From assembly GCA_002685815.1 (NCBI GenBank), contig NYYM01000083.1, forward strand, positions 3,813 to 22,345: 18,533 nucleotides of DNA, in the 5' to 3' direction. The position numbers and the translations under genes are program-made. Source of the DNA: Dehalococcoidales bacterium. GTDB lineage: Bacteria > Chloroflexota > Dehalococcoidia > Dehalococcoidales > UBA2162. Below, piece after piece: positions 8,154 to 15,260 of the stretch; the stretch's first letter is position 1, and every line of letters starts with the position of its first letter. The notes under the pieces were generated by a model. It worked only from the letters and a program-made list of their open reading frames with translations. It made no database searches and was not told the origin of the DNA.

Positions 8154-8182
8154 ATACTAGCCTGTCCATATCTCTTTGTCAA
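8154..8182 (-). promoter_or_regulatory. Sigma70-type promoter of the molybdopterin oxidoreductase gene
   Basis: On the minus strand there is a consensus TTGACA (8182-8177), a 17-nt spacer and TAGTAT (8159-8154). Transcription would start near 8147, about 50 nt before the start codon at 8095. This supports that start over the longer ORF. Confidence 0.6.
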
Positions 8183-8363
8183 TTCATAAAGGAACCTCAG
8201 GGAGTGTCACGGGTGTTTCCCTATTTTGTCTACCAGCGCCAGTCTCTCAACGGCCTCGGGCACCTCGTCGTTCAAGAAATTACCTGTCGAAGGACTCAGC
8301 AGACCGTGAGTATTTGCATTTGACTCTTTGTTCTGATAACATCGGGTAGAGATATTTGCAGTT

Positions 8364-9905
8364 ATGCTGAAATCGCCTGTGACGAGTGAAGACCTTTCTA
8401 ACTTTGACCTTGATGCCTATCAGCCCATGTCTGTGCACCAGCAGGTCAGAGGCGCTATCCTGCACAGAATCAAAAACGGGCAGCCCGTCTTCCCTGAGAT
8501 CGATGGCAGAGAAGAGACGAAAGCCGATGTGATAAGGGTACTGCTTTCCGGAGCTCATCCCTATCTAATCTCAGAGGAAGGTACTGGTAAGACCAGACTG
8601 GCCGGATCCATCACTAACCTGTTGCCGGGGATTCTGATTATCAAGGGCTGCCCCTATCACGATGACCCTAAATGGCCCCACCAGTTGCTCTGCCCCAGGT
8701 GCAAAGCCAAGGATGACTCGGTGGCAGAATTTGGCATTGACTTTGTTCCCAATACCAGGAGATTTTCCCGGATACAAGGCAACGAGTATACCAACGAGGC
8801 GAAACTACTGGGACTTAAGGATATCCAGGCTATTGCCCAGGGTATGAGCCCATCAGACCCCGAAGCGTTTACCGGTACAGGCGTTTTCCGAGCCAACCGG
8901 GGTGTCCTGTTTGTGGACGAACTGCCGGCTATCAGGACCAAAATCCAGGTACTTTTTCACCCCATTTTACAGGAGAAGAAGGCTATACTGGAGGAATACA
9001 ACTGGCAACACCCGCTCGACCTGGTGTTTATAGCTACCGGTAACCCGACAGGTTTTGCGCACGTAAATGATATTCCCAGACCCCTTCTCGACAGGTTGGA
9101 GCTCATCTATATGGACTTGCCTGACGAAGAGGTGGAAAAGAAGATTATCCTGCAGGAAAAGTTTATTGAACTGAATGAACAGAAGCAGAATCCCGAATTT
9201 ACAATGCCGCTGTACTACGAACCGGATGATATAGCGAGAAAAGTTATTGCTCCCTGGTGGATAGTGGATGTGGTTAACAAGGCGGTCAGACACAGTCGTA
9301 TCTGCCCCTACGTAGAGAAACGGCCCAGCATCAGGGCCACTATCAGGGCCCTGGAGCATACCTACACCAGTGTGGAGGTGGAAAGCAAGCAAGTTGCTAA
9401 CCTGCGTCATGCCTTTTCCGGCCTGAGGCTTTCTCTCAGGGGCAGGATAGGCTTGAGATCGGACCTGATAGATTTTGAGGAACCAAGAAAAACATTCGCT
9501 CTTGCCGACAAGCTTTCAGAAGATTTCATGTGGAACGTGATTGAGACTATCCGTATGGACAGGGCTTTTCTGGGCGAATGGGACAGGCAAAAGGTGGGCG
9601 CTGAGCTAACCGAACTTTTATCTGGCGAGATAGATTTGTCTTCAGGTGAATTGGCCGATTCGATTGTGTCGGCTTACGACGGGTTGAACGAGATGGTGCA
9701 ACGGTTGAAAAGGATAGGTCAAGAAAGATTGGATTCGGATGCTTCAGGTTCGCCGGAGGCAAAGCTTTACAGTGGTGACGAGACTGAGGCCGGGGCCGAA
9801 TTTAATTATTCTGCCCTGGAACTGCTGGCCAATATTTGTGTCCGTGACCACACGTTGAGCGAATCAAAAACGGGACAATTGTTTGTTGCCAAGGAATACG
9901 TATGA
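8364..9905 (+). CDS. AAA+ ATPase of the magnesium chelatase I / MoxR type
   Basis: This 513-residue protein has an AAA+ module near its N-terminus. Walker A is EEGTGKT (71-77; the usual first Gly is Ser70), Walker B is VLFVDEL (181-187), sensor 1 is FIATGNP (223-229) and the arginine-finger region is RPLLDRLE (239-246). A cysteine/histidine cluster between Walker A and B (CPYHDDP at 96-102, CPRC at 110-113) resembles that of BchI-type chelatase subunits and may bind a metal. Such ATPases work with a VWA partner to insert a metal or remodel a target enzyme, and the VWA gene follows here with an ATGA overlap. No porphyrin genes are nearby, so a role in maturing a metalloenzyme is as likely as metal chelation. 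The ribosome site before the ATG is weak. Confidence 0.87.
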   Translation: MLKSPVTSEDLSNFDLDAYQPMSVHQQVRGAILHRIKNGQPVFPEIDGREETKADVIRVLLSGAHPYLISEEGTGKTRLAGSITNLLPGILIIKGCPYHDDPKWPHQLLCPRCKAKDDSVAEFGIDFVPNTRRFSRIQGNEYTNEAKLLGLKDIQAIAQGMSPSDPEAFTGTGVFRANRGVLFVDELPAIRTKIQVLFHPILQEKKAILEEYNWQHPLDLVFIATGNPTGFAHVNDIPRPLLDRLELIYMDLPDEEVEKKIILQEKFIELNEQKQNPEFTMPLYYEPDDIARKVIAPWWIVDVVNKAVRHSRICPYVEKRPSIRATIRALEHTYTSVEVESKQVANLRHAFSGLRLSLRGRIGLRSDLIDFEEPRKTFALADKLSEDFMWNVIETIRMDRAFLGEWDRQKVGAELTELLSGEIDLSSGELADSIVSAYDGLNEMVQRLKRIGQERLDSDASGSPEAKLYSGDETEAGAEFNYSALELLANICVRDHTLSESKTGQLFVAKEYV

Positions 9906-11122
9906 ATCAGATAACCATTGAGTACTGCAACCGGTGCAATCTCAAAGTAGAGAATGACTCGGATTTGCTGAGGGAAATAGCTTACAATGAAGACCGCTAT
10001 CTGGCAGACCTTCTTAAGCGAGCTCAAGAAGATGAGGATAACTCTCTCCACAAGGAAGCCACCGAACAAATGAAGCAAAGACTGAAGGAACCCCTGCCTG
10101 AAATTGACCTCCCCGAAGGCGAAGAAGATGATGAGCCGACCGAGGGGATGTTTCAGACCGACGATGATGACGAGGAGCCGAGTGATGAAATGGGCTCCCC
10201 CAAACAAGAGACTGATGAGATTAATGAGGACGACGTAAGGAAAGCCCTGGAAGAATACGCCCGTAACGGAGAAATATCTTTCCAGAATGGGAAGGTCACA
10301 GTAACCCCCAAAGGGGTCAAGAAACTGGCCGCCAACGCACTGGAGAGAATCTTGAAAAAGCTTAGCCAGAAAGGGGTCGGCATTCACGCGGCTGAGAAGG
10401 TCGGCTTTGGTGTGGATCTATCACTGCATACCCGAGCCTATGAACTTGGTGATGATTACTCCTCAGCCAATATGGAGCGCACCTTGCTCAACACACTCAG
10501 CAGAGCCGGAGACCTCAGGTTTGAACCTGAAGACTTTGAAATGCACGAGGAGATTCAGCAGTCAAAGCTGTGCGCCGGCATTATAATCGATGAGAGTGGC
10601 TCGATGAGAGATGCCCGTAAACTGTCAGCCGCCATGGAGACGGCTCTGGTCCTTTCCAAATTGATCCAGCGGGAGCCGGAGAATACCCTGAAGGTCTTTG
10701 TCTTTTCAGATGAAGTTAAGCAAATAGAGCCCTGGGCCATTGTTAACAAAGTCATCAGTGGAGGTGACACCGATATTAAGGCTGCTCTGGGGGCTTTCCG
10801 ACGGACCGTCAGACACGAGACCGGGGACAAGCAGGTCTATTTGATAACCGATACCGAACCTAATCTTGAAGAGGGTATGCACATACCTTTTGAAAAAGCA
10901 GCCGCCGGACTCCTTGAAGAAGCTTCCCGGTACCGCCAGGAAAAGATAGGGCTGAACATTATCATGCTGGACGAAGGTCCGGAATTAAAAGAACTGGCGG
11001 CAACCCTGGCTAAAAGGAATCTTGGCAGGGTCTTTTTCACCTCTCCGGTTAATCTGGGTGAAGTTCTTGTTCAGGACTATTTGAAGTCTAGGGGAGAATC
11101 CGCTTCTTCTGCAGCCAGCTAG
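9902..11122 (+). CDS. VWA-domain protein, partner of the AAA+ ATPase
   Basis: This 406-residue protein has an N-terminal CxxC (CNRC at 9-12), then an acidic low-complexity linker (about residues 73-110) like that of Mg-chelatase D and cobaltochelatase CobT subunits. A VWA domain follows from about residue 222. The metal-ion-dependent adhesion site is complete: DESGS (D230, S232, S234), T290 in GGDTD and D317 in ITDTEP. It overlaps the ATPase gene by four bases (ATGA), so the two are made together. Such pairs include BchI/BchD, CobS/CobT, MoxR/VWA, NorQ/NorD and CoxD/CoxE; several mature metalloenzymes. The target is unknown. The Mo/W enzymes in this window are candidates by proximity. Confidence 0.87.
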   Translation: MNQITIEYCNRCNLKVENDSDLLREIAYNEDRYLADLLKRAQEDEDNSLHKEATEQMKQRLKEPLPEIDLPEGEEDDEPTEGMFQTDDDDEEPSDEMGSPKQETDEINEDDVRKALEEYARNGEISFQNGKVTVTPKGVKKLAANALERILKKLSQKGVGIHAAEKVGFGVDLSLHTRAYELGDDYSSANMERTLLNTLSRAGDLRFEPEDFEMHEEIQQSKLCAGIIIDESGSMRDARKLSAAMETALVLSKLIQREPENTLKVFVFSDEVKQIEPWAIVNKVISGGDTDIKAALGAFRRTVRHETGDKQVYLITDTEPNLEEGMHIPFEKAAAGLLEEASRYRQEKIGLNIIMLDEGPELKELAATLAKRNLGRVFFTSPVNLGEVLVQDYLKSRGESASSAAS

Positions 11123-11192
11123 TCGGCTGCCCCGCCCGTCCGAAGCTAACTATCAGCTTGGTCTTACTGTTCTACTCGCGGTCGCCGTCTTC

Positions 11193-12539
11193 CTATCTGT
11201 AGACTCCGTATTCTTTGGCGGCTTCCATCATCGCCCGTATGTTGTCGGCCGGCGCCTTATCGACTGATGCGCCAGTTGACAATACATAGCCACCACCAGG
11301 AGCGCAGTCTTCGATGAGCTTACGGCAGTATTCTTTGACATCTGAGGCGGTGCCGGTGGTCAGTAACGAAGTGGGTACGTTACCTGAAATGCAGCATTTG
11401 TCACCCAGGGCCTTTTTGGCAGCGGCCATGTCTGTCTGATCAAAACGCCACATCACCGTCCTTTTCGGGAATTCGTTGACCGTCTCCAGACGCCCGGCGT
11501 AGCTGCCCTCGGCAAACAGAGAAGGAATAATGCCCTCGTCAATCAGGGCGAGGCAGACTTTTCTCAGAGAGGGCCAGTAGAAGGTTTCGAATTGCCTGGC
11601 AGACATAAAGCCGTCAGCCCCTTTGTGCAGGGGGAAAAAGACCGTTACGGCTCGGCCGGCATTGGCCGAGGCTATCGCGGCCTCAATGGTCAGGTTTGCT
11701 ATTACCTCCAGAGCTTCATGAAGTTTCTCCGGCTGGCGGTACATGTCCATTATTACGCCCTGGGTACCCCTGAGAGTATCTCCGATTGTGTCAAAGGGTG
11801 CCTTGGCCATGCCCCCGTCTCTGAGGGACGGTACGCCGGCTTCCCTGGCTTCTCTGTTACACTCGGAGACGACCGCCTGCCATTTGGGAAATTCCTTACC
11901 GATTTCAATCAACGTCTGCAAGGTGGCCTGGACATCCGGTCGAGAGAAGGGGATGAAATATCCGGCAGGAAGCTCAATAATGTTGGTGAAAGCCTGAAGA
12001 TGCCGGAAAGACTCGAATAGTCCAAAGATGCGGGGCATGTAGGTCCTCATCCAGAAATCGGAGGGGTTCTTCATCAGGGCATCGTATTCATCGGCCTTCA
12101 TATACTCGCCTTCGACAAACTGGTGTCCGGTAGCATCGTCAGGCAGACCGTGGCCGGGCCATGTATACAGCTTGTAATCGAGAAGGTCGTATATCCTTCC
12201 CGGCATGATCGCCCCAGGTCCGGAATAGGTGTCCATTTCAAAGTCATTGAGGAACTTCTTCCAGGCCCGGCCTAGTTCATCGTAGTCGTACATAACCGTC
12301 TTAAGATCGGAGCCGGCATGGTAGGCCGGTATGACGCCGTAAGCGAGTTGCAGCGGTACCCGATCGGGCTCTTTCATCTGGTAGGCATCAGCCAGCCGCT
12401 GTTGTCTCGCTTTGTAGGACTGCTCAGCCTCCGGACTAATGAAGTTGATTTCAGTTGGCGCCAGCCATCGCTTGAATCTCTCGGCCCGCTTTTCGTCCGG
12501 GGTCAACTCTGCCCATTTTCCATCCTCTGCCATTGTCAT
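11193..12539 (-). CDS. Uroporphyrinogen decarboxylase-fold protein, likely corrinoid methyltransferase
   Basis: This 448-residue protein belongs to the URO-D superfamily, seen in FSRPDVQATLQTLIEIGKEF, RGTQGVIMDMYRQPEKLHEA, HKGADGFMSARQFETFYWP and CISGNVPTSLLTTGTASDVKEY, ending PADNIRAMMEAAKEYG. It is about 100 residues longer than HemE. It has an extra N-terminal region (ISPEAEQSYKARQQRLADAY), as in the anaerobic MtaA/CmuA-like methyltransferases. These move methyl groups between corrinoid proteins and coenzymes or demethylate methoxy compounds. No corrinoid protein is next to it, so the substrate is open, and it is probably not a heme enzyme. The ATG at 12539 has AGAGGT eight nt upstream. 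Confidence 0.85.
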   Translation of the reverse strand: MTMAEDGKWAELTPDEKRAERFKRWLAPTEINFISPEAEQSYKARQQRLADAYQMKEPDRVPLQLAYGVIPAYHAGSDLKTVMYDYDELGRAWKKFLNDFEMDTYSGPGAIMPGRIYDLLDYKLYTWPGHGLPDDATGHQFVEGEYMKADEYDALMKNPSDFWMRTYMPRIFGLFESFRHLQAFTNIIELPAGYFIPFSRPDVQATLQTLIEIGKEFPKWQAVVSECNREAREAGVPSLRDGGMAKAPFDTIGDTLRGTQGVIMDMYRQPEKLHEALEVIANLTIEAAIASANAGRAVTVFFPLHKGADGFMSARQFETFYWPSLRKVCLALIDEGIIPSLFAEGSYAGRLETVNEFPKRTVMWRFDQTDMAAAKKALGDKCCISGNVPTSLLTTGTASDVKEYCRKLIEDCAPGGGYVLSTGASVDKAPADNIRAMMEAAKEYGVYR

Positions 12540-12591
12540 ATTGATTTACCTCTTACGTTCTTCTTACAGCTAAAATTGTCTCCTGGATAGT

Positions 12592-12612
12592 TCGTCACCA
12601 TATTTATGACGA
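12592..12612. promoter_or_regulatory. Inverted repeat in the leader of the URO-D-like gene
   Basis: Perfect 6-bp arms TCGTCA and TGACGA flank 9 nt. The repeat lies just downstream of the predicted transcription start of the minus-strand URO-D-like gene, where a repressor would block transcription. The regulator is unknown. It could also form a weak hairpin in the mRNA. Confidence 0.4.
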
Positions 12613-12628
12613 CGCTATCGGTGCGTTT

Positions 12629-12657
12629 ATTCTAATTTGCCGGATGTGAGAAGTCAA
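12629..12657 (-). promoter_or_regulatory. Sigma70-type promoter of the URO-D-like gene
   Basis: On the minus strand there is TTGACT (12657-12652), a 17-nt spacer and TAGAAT (12634-12629). This leaves a leader of about 80 nt before the ATG at 12539. Confidence 0.6.
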
Positions 12658-12713
12658 CGGATTTAAGTGAGCGCGGACTGGCGGCATTCTCCCCGGGCAC
12701 CGGAACGGCACGT

Positions 12714-12742
12714 TTGACATCGTCAGCTCGACTGATTAGACT
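12714..12742 (+). promoter_or_regulatory. Candidate promoter of the deiodinase-like gene
   Basis: There is a consensus TTGACA (12714-12719), a 17-nt spacer and TAGACT (12737-12742). It points towards the deiodinase-like gene and is divergent from the URO-D-like promoter. Confidence 0.45.
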
Positions 12743-12798
12743 ATTTGTTATCTGATAATGAAGGGCGTGCCGATGAAGGCATGGAAAGGACTGGTGTA

Positions 12799-13473
12799 AT
12801 GTTCGCCGTCGTTAAATGTCAAATATCGAAAAGCACACAAGGACGAGCAGAAGAAACTGGATGCCTTTGCTCCAAAGGTTGGAGACGTGGCCCCGGATTT
12901 CGAACTTGGGGACGCAAACGGGCAGAATTCTGTTCGCCTCTCTGACTTCCATGTTAAGAAACCGGTTGCGCTGAACTTCGGCAGTTACACCTGACCGCCT
13001 TTCGTCTGGGGGACGGTGAGTCTCCATGACCTCTACGAACAGCATCATGACCAGGTCCAATTCCTCCTCGTCTACGTGCGAGAAGCCCACCCAATCGATG
13101 GGTGGTGGCTGGGAGGAAAAGGGTCAGGGCGGTTAACGAAACGGATACTGAAAAGGGAATGTCCGGTAAGATGGCCGAGGCCGACATGCCCAAAGCTTCC
13201 ATTGATCTTTATGACGCCAAGACAATCGAGGAAAGACAGTCGGCGGCCGGGCGTTGCTCTACAGAGCTAAACCACGATACCCCCACTTATGTTGACGAGA
13301 TGGACGATAGAGTGAGCAAGGCCTATGCCGGCTGGCCCACCCGTCTTTACCTTATCGGAGTTGATGGGAAAGTAGCTTATGCCGGTGGGCTGGGACCGTT
13401 TGGATACAAACCGGAGGAACTGGGAGAAGCCATCGAGAAATACCTGGCACCGGTGAAGGCTGCTATCGGTTAG
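12799..13473 (+). pseudogene. Iodothyronine deiodinase-like selenoprotein with in-frame UGA; frame broken in this sequence
   Basis: One frame reads APKVGDVAPDFELGDANG, then VALNFGSYT, a UGA at 12992-12994 and PPFV. The segment FGSYT-U-PPF is the active-site motif of deiodinases (FGSCT-U-PPF in animals), in a thioredoxin fold. The same frame continues to VYVREAHPIDGW, also a deiodinase signature. The C-terminal half, TIEERQSAAGRC to VDEMDDRVSKAYAGWPTRLY and GGLGPFGYKPEEL, lies in another frame ending at 13473. One base appears to be missing between about 13100 and 13180. The N-terminus is also unclear: ATG 12799 has AAAGGA eight nt upstream but is out of frame, and ATG 12816 would need one extra base to give MSN-YRKAHKDE. 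It is either a decaying gene or an active one with two sequence errors. The intact protein would be about 220 residues. The function of bacterial deiodinase homologues is unknown. Confidence 0.78.
12992..13015 (+). promoter_or_regulatory. Sec UGA codon with possible bacterial SECIS hairpin
   Basis: Eight nt after the UGA (12992-12994), CGTC (13003-13006) and GACG (13012-13015) form a perfect 4-bp stem around the loop TGGGG. Bacterial SECIS elements lie just after the UGA and show Gs in a short apical loop, so the placement fits. The stem is short and the outer pairing weak. Confidence 0.4.
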
Positions 13474-13480
13474 TCGGTGG

Positions 13481-13498
13481 CGGTAATACTACCGGTTT
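13481..13498 (+). terminator. Weak intrinsic terminator after the deiodinase-like gene
   Basis: A perfect 5-bp stem CGGTA / TACCG with a 4-nt loop (13481-13494) is followed directly by GTTTT. It lies 8 nt after the stop codon, between two convergent genes. The stem and T run are short. Confidence 0.35.
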
Positions 13499-13540
13499 TG
13501 GTGGCCTTCAAGCGGGATTGCGTTCTACTTGATTAGCTGG

Positions 13541-13735
13541 TCACGGCCGGGGGATGATGAAGGCCCGGCTGGCGATTCGCAGTACCCTGTCCTCGCTGTC
13601 CGAGTAACGGGCTTTTATGGACAGCATCACTTTTGCGGCCACAGTTTCCTGCCAGAACCAATCGGAAAGCGTTTGGCTGGAAGCATATTTCTGCCTTAGC
13701 TGGGCTGTGATGCCCTCAAAATAGTAGGCTTTCAA
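13541..13735 (-). CDS. Small hypothetical protein coupled to the GrdB/PrdB-like selenoprotein gene
   Basis: This 64-codon ORF starts at TTG 13735-13733. Its start overlaps the stop codon of the selenoprotein gene (ATTTGAAA), so it would be translated by coupling. The protein reads KAYYFEGITAQLRQKY and ends RIASRAFIIPRP. I recognise no family. It has no signal peptide, membrane segment or cysteine. The composition is protein-like, with amphipathic helices likely. It could be a small partner of the reductase. The rare start codon and short length keep confidence moderate. Confidence 0.5.
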   Translation of the reverse strand: MKAYYFEGITAQLRQKYASSQTLSDWFWQETVAAKVMLSIKARYSDSEDRVLRIASRAFIIPRP

Positions 13736-14748
13736 ATCGTCGGCAGCGAGTTTAAGGAGACCAGTTGCCGGCGCATCATCCCGTGGACTCTGGGGGCATC
13801 CTCGCCAAGAAATGAATAAATAAAATCGCCAATCGCATCAATTCCCAGCCCACTGGAGCCTACTGTGGTCCGTCCTCGTCTCTCGACAGATATGTCGTAC
13901 CAGGGACGCAGGGTTACGATCTCTCTTTTGAAAGCCTCGAACAGTTGGTCGGCTTCGTCGAGTTCGTCTTTATCCTGGGCGAAGTGCACCGGACAGGCTA
14001 GGGCCACGACTTCGTTAGCCGATTCAGGCACATCTTCGGGGAAGTCTTCAATGAACGAGCCCTCGGGAGCTTCAAGAAGTTTCAGCGCCGCCAGGAGTAC
14101 CCGTTTCTGAAATATTGGGTCATCGGGTATGCCAAGAGGGCGTCCCAGCTCAAAAGGCACCCAAAGAGCTCTGGGAGGTCTGATGCGTTCCGTATGCAGC
14201 CGGACCAGACTAATGGAGGTTGTCGGTACTCCTTCTTCTTTAAAGAAATGGGCCAGTCCACCAACGGCGCGCGTGCAATTGGCTCAGACAGGCAGCAGGA
14301 CGATGGCGTCAACTTTGTCTTTTTTCAGCAGCCTGGCAACGCTGCGGGCCTGTTCTTCAAGATCCATCGGATCATGGGCTCCCATAAAGGAGTAGTGGGA
14401 ATCAGCGATACTGCCGATCACCCCCTCTTCATCTAACTCCCTGAGCCGATCCACCGGGAAGATGACGTTCAGGTCCTGCTGGAATCCGCTGCGATCAAAA
14501 TTAATTGATATATGTGTCATGACCAGTTCGTCAGCTTTTATGTCTCCCGGAATAATCGGGTAGCAGTCCGCGGTATCACGGGTAAAGGGGCGGTCGCCCC
14601 GCCGGTGAATTCCGGCGACTGAGACAAGCGCTACCCGCCTCTGACTCAAAGGTGCTCCTTCCGCCCAGGGGTCGGTTTCAAAGGTTGGACATTCGGTATC
14701 CTCGAAGTGTTTTCTTTCTGATTCAGTTAGTTTTTCAAGACGGACCAT
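13732..14748 (-). CDS. GrdB/PrdB-like reductase selenoprotein with in-frame UGA (Sec)
   Basis: Read through the UGA at 14286-14284, this is one 338-residue protein. Without readthrough it would appear as two unrelated ORFs. Residues around the UGA are DAIVLLPV-U155-ANC158-TRAVGGLAHF, giving a UxxC redox motif inside a conserved fold. The flanks RRVALVSVAGIHRRGDRPFT, THISINFDR, DLNVIFPVDRLRELDEEGVIGS and FELGRPLGIPDDPIFQKRVL match the selenoprotein B family of glycine, sarcosine, betaine and D-proline reductases. In these enzymes the selenol cleaves C-N bonds reductively. No GrdA, GrdC/D, GrdE or PrdA gene is adjacent, so the substrate is unknown. The ATG at 14748 has GGAGG ten nt upstream. 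The stop overlaps the small ORF at 13541-13735. The same frame stays open on both sides of the UGA with family-like sequence, which argues against a chance mutation. Confidence 0.88.
14260..14286 (-). promoter_or_regulatory. Sec UGA codon with possible stem-loop
   Basis: On the minus strand the UGA (14286-14284) is followed by GCCAAT (14283-14278), a 12-nt loop and GTTGGT (14265-14260). Together these pair over 6 bp with two G-U pairs. This could be part of a SECIS element, but the loop is large and GC-rich and the shape is not typical. Confidence 0.3.
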
Positions 14749-15260
14749 GGTTGTTCTTCCTCCACATGTCTATTCCCGACTGTTGTTTGGTAGCGGAAGA
14801 ACTCCAGGAAACTAATGAGATAACCTACAGACAAGTCTCAAGTTTCCCGGTCTGACGTAATGACTCGCCTATCACGTATCGTACGTCATCAAAGTCCACT
14901 TCTGCAAGCTAGCCGTGAGTGACGCTGTTCGAACCAACGATGTCAATCGACAGCCCCGCTTTCCATGGCAGTAGACCATGAGAGCGATTACATATATAGG
15001 TCTTTGTGTTATGGTGAATGAAACGGCAATATTAGTGCTTAGATATCCGCAAGAACTTAGGACGAAGGGCGGAAATACCGGGCGAATCGGACTGGAGTCT
15101 TTCTCGCGTGGAAAGACCAATTCTAGCCCTGGCCCGATTGATATACTTGAAGAATTGACTGAAAATGCAGGCACCTGTGTTGACACACTATATCATATAT
15201 GGTAAGGTATCATGCGGTAGTCAATTACCGCTTAGAGTTAAGCAAGAGAAGGGCCCGATT
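14749..15260. other. Intergenic region without a convincing gene
   Basis: This 512-base gap lies between divergent genes. It holds a 7-bp perfect inverted repeat TGACGTA-N22-TACGTCA (14853-14888), about 105 nt upstream of the selenoprotein start, and the promoter-like element at 15180-15208. A 75-codon plus-strand ORF (14978-15205) and a 104-codon minus-strand ORF cross it. Neither has a ribosome site or recognisable sequence. No tRNA, including tRNA-Sec, could be folded from it by eye. Confidence 0.5.
15180..15208 (+). promoter_or_regulatory. Candidate promoter of the ferredoxin-hisH-glutamate synthase operon
   Basis: A consensus TTGACA (15180-15185) is followed after 17 nt by TAAGGT (15203-15208), preceded by TG as in extended -10 promoters. 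The -10 match is poor. It sits about 50 nt before the first start codon of the operon. Confidence 0.35.

Noticed and set aside
8096..8182. Longer N-terminus of the molybdopterin oxidoreductase (TTG start at 8182)
   Set aside because: That TTG is the first codon of the predicted -35 box TTGACA, and the extra residues do not resemble the family. The ATG at 8095 has a proper ribosome site.
13102..13473. Stand-alone 123-codon redoxin-like ORF
   Set aside because: It is the C-terminal half of the deiodinase-like gene; its N-terminal half lies in another frame upstream.
14900..14950. Possible tRNA T-loop (GTTCGAAC) near 14928
   Set aside because: The T stem has a mismatch, and no matching acceptor stem, D arm or anticodon arm could be found on either strand.
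14978..15205. 75-codon plus-strand ORF in the intergenic gap
   Set aside because: It has no ribosome site, no family resemblance and runs into the promoter-like element at 15180. It may be a gene remnant but nothing supports it.
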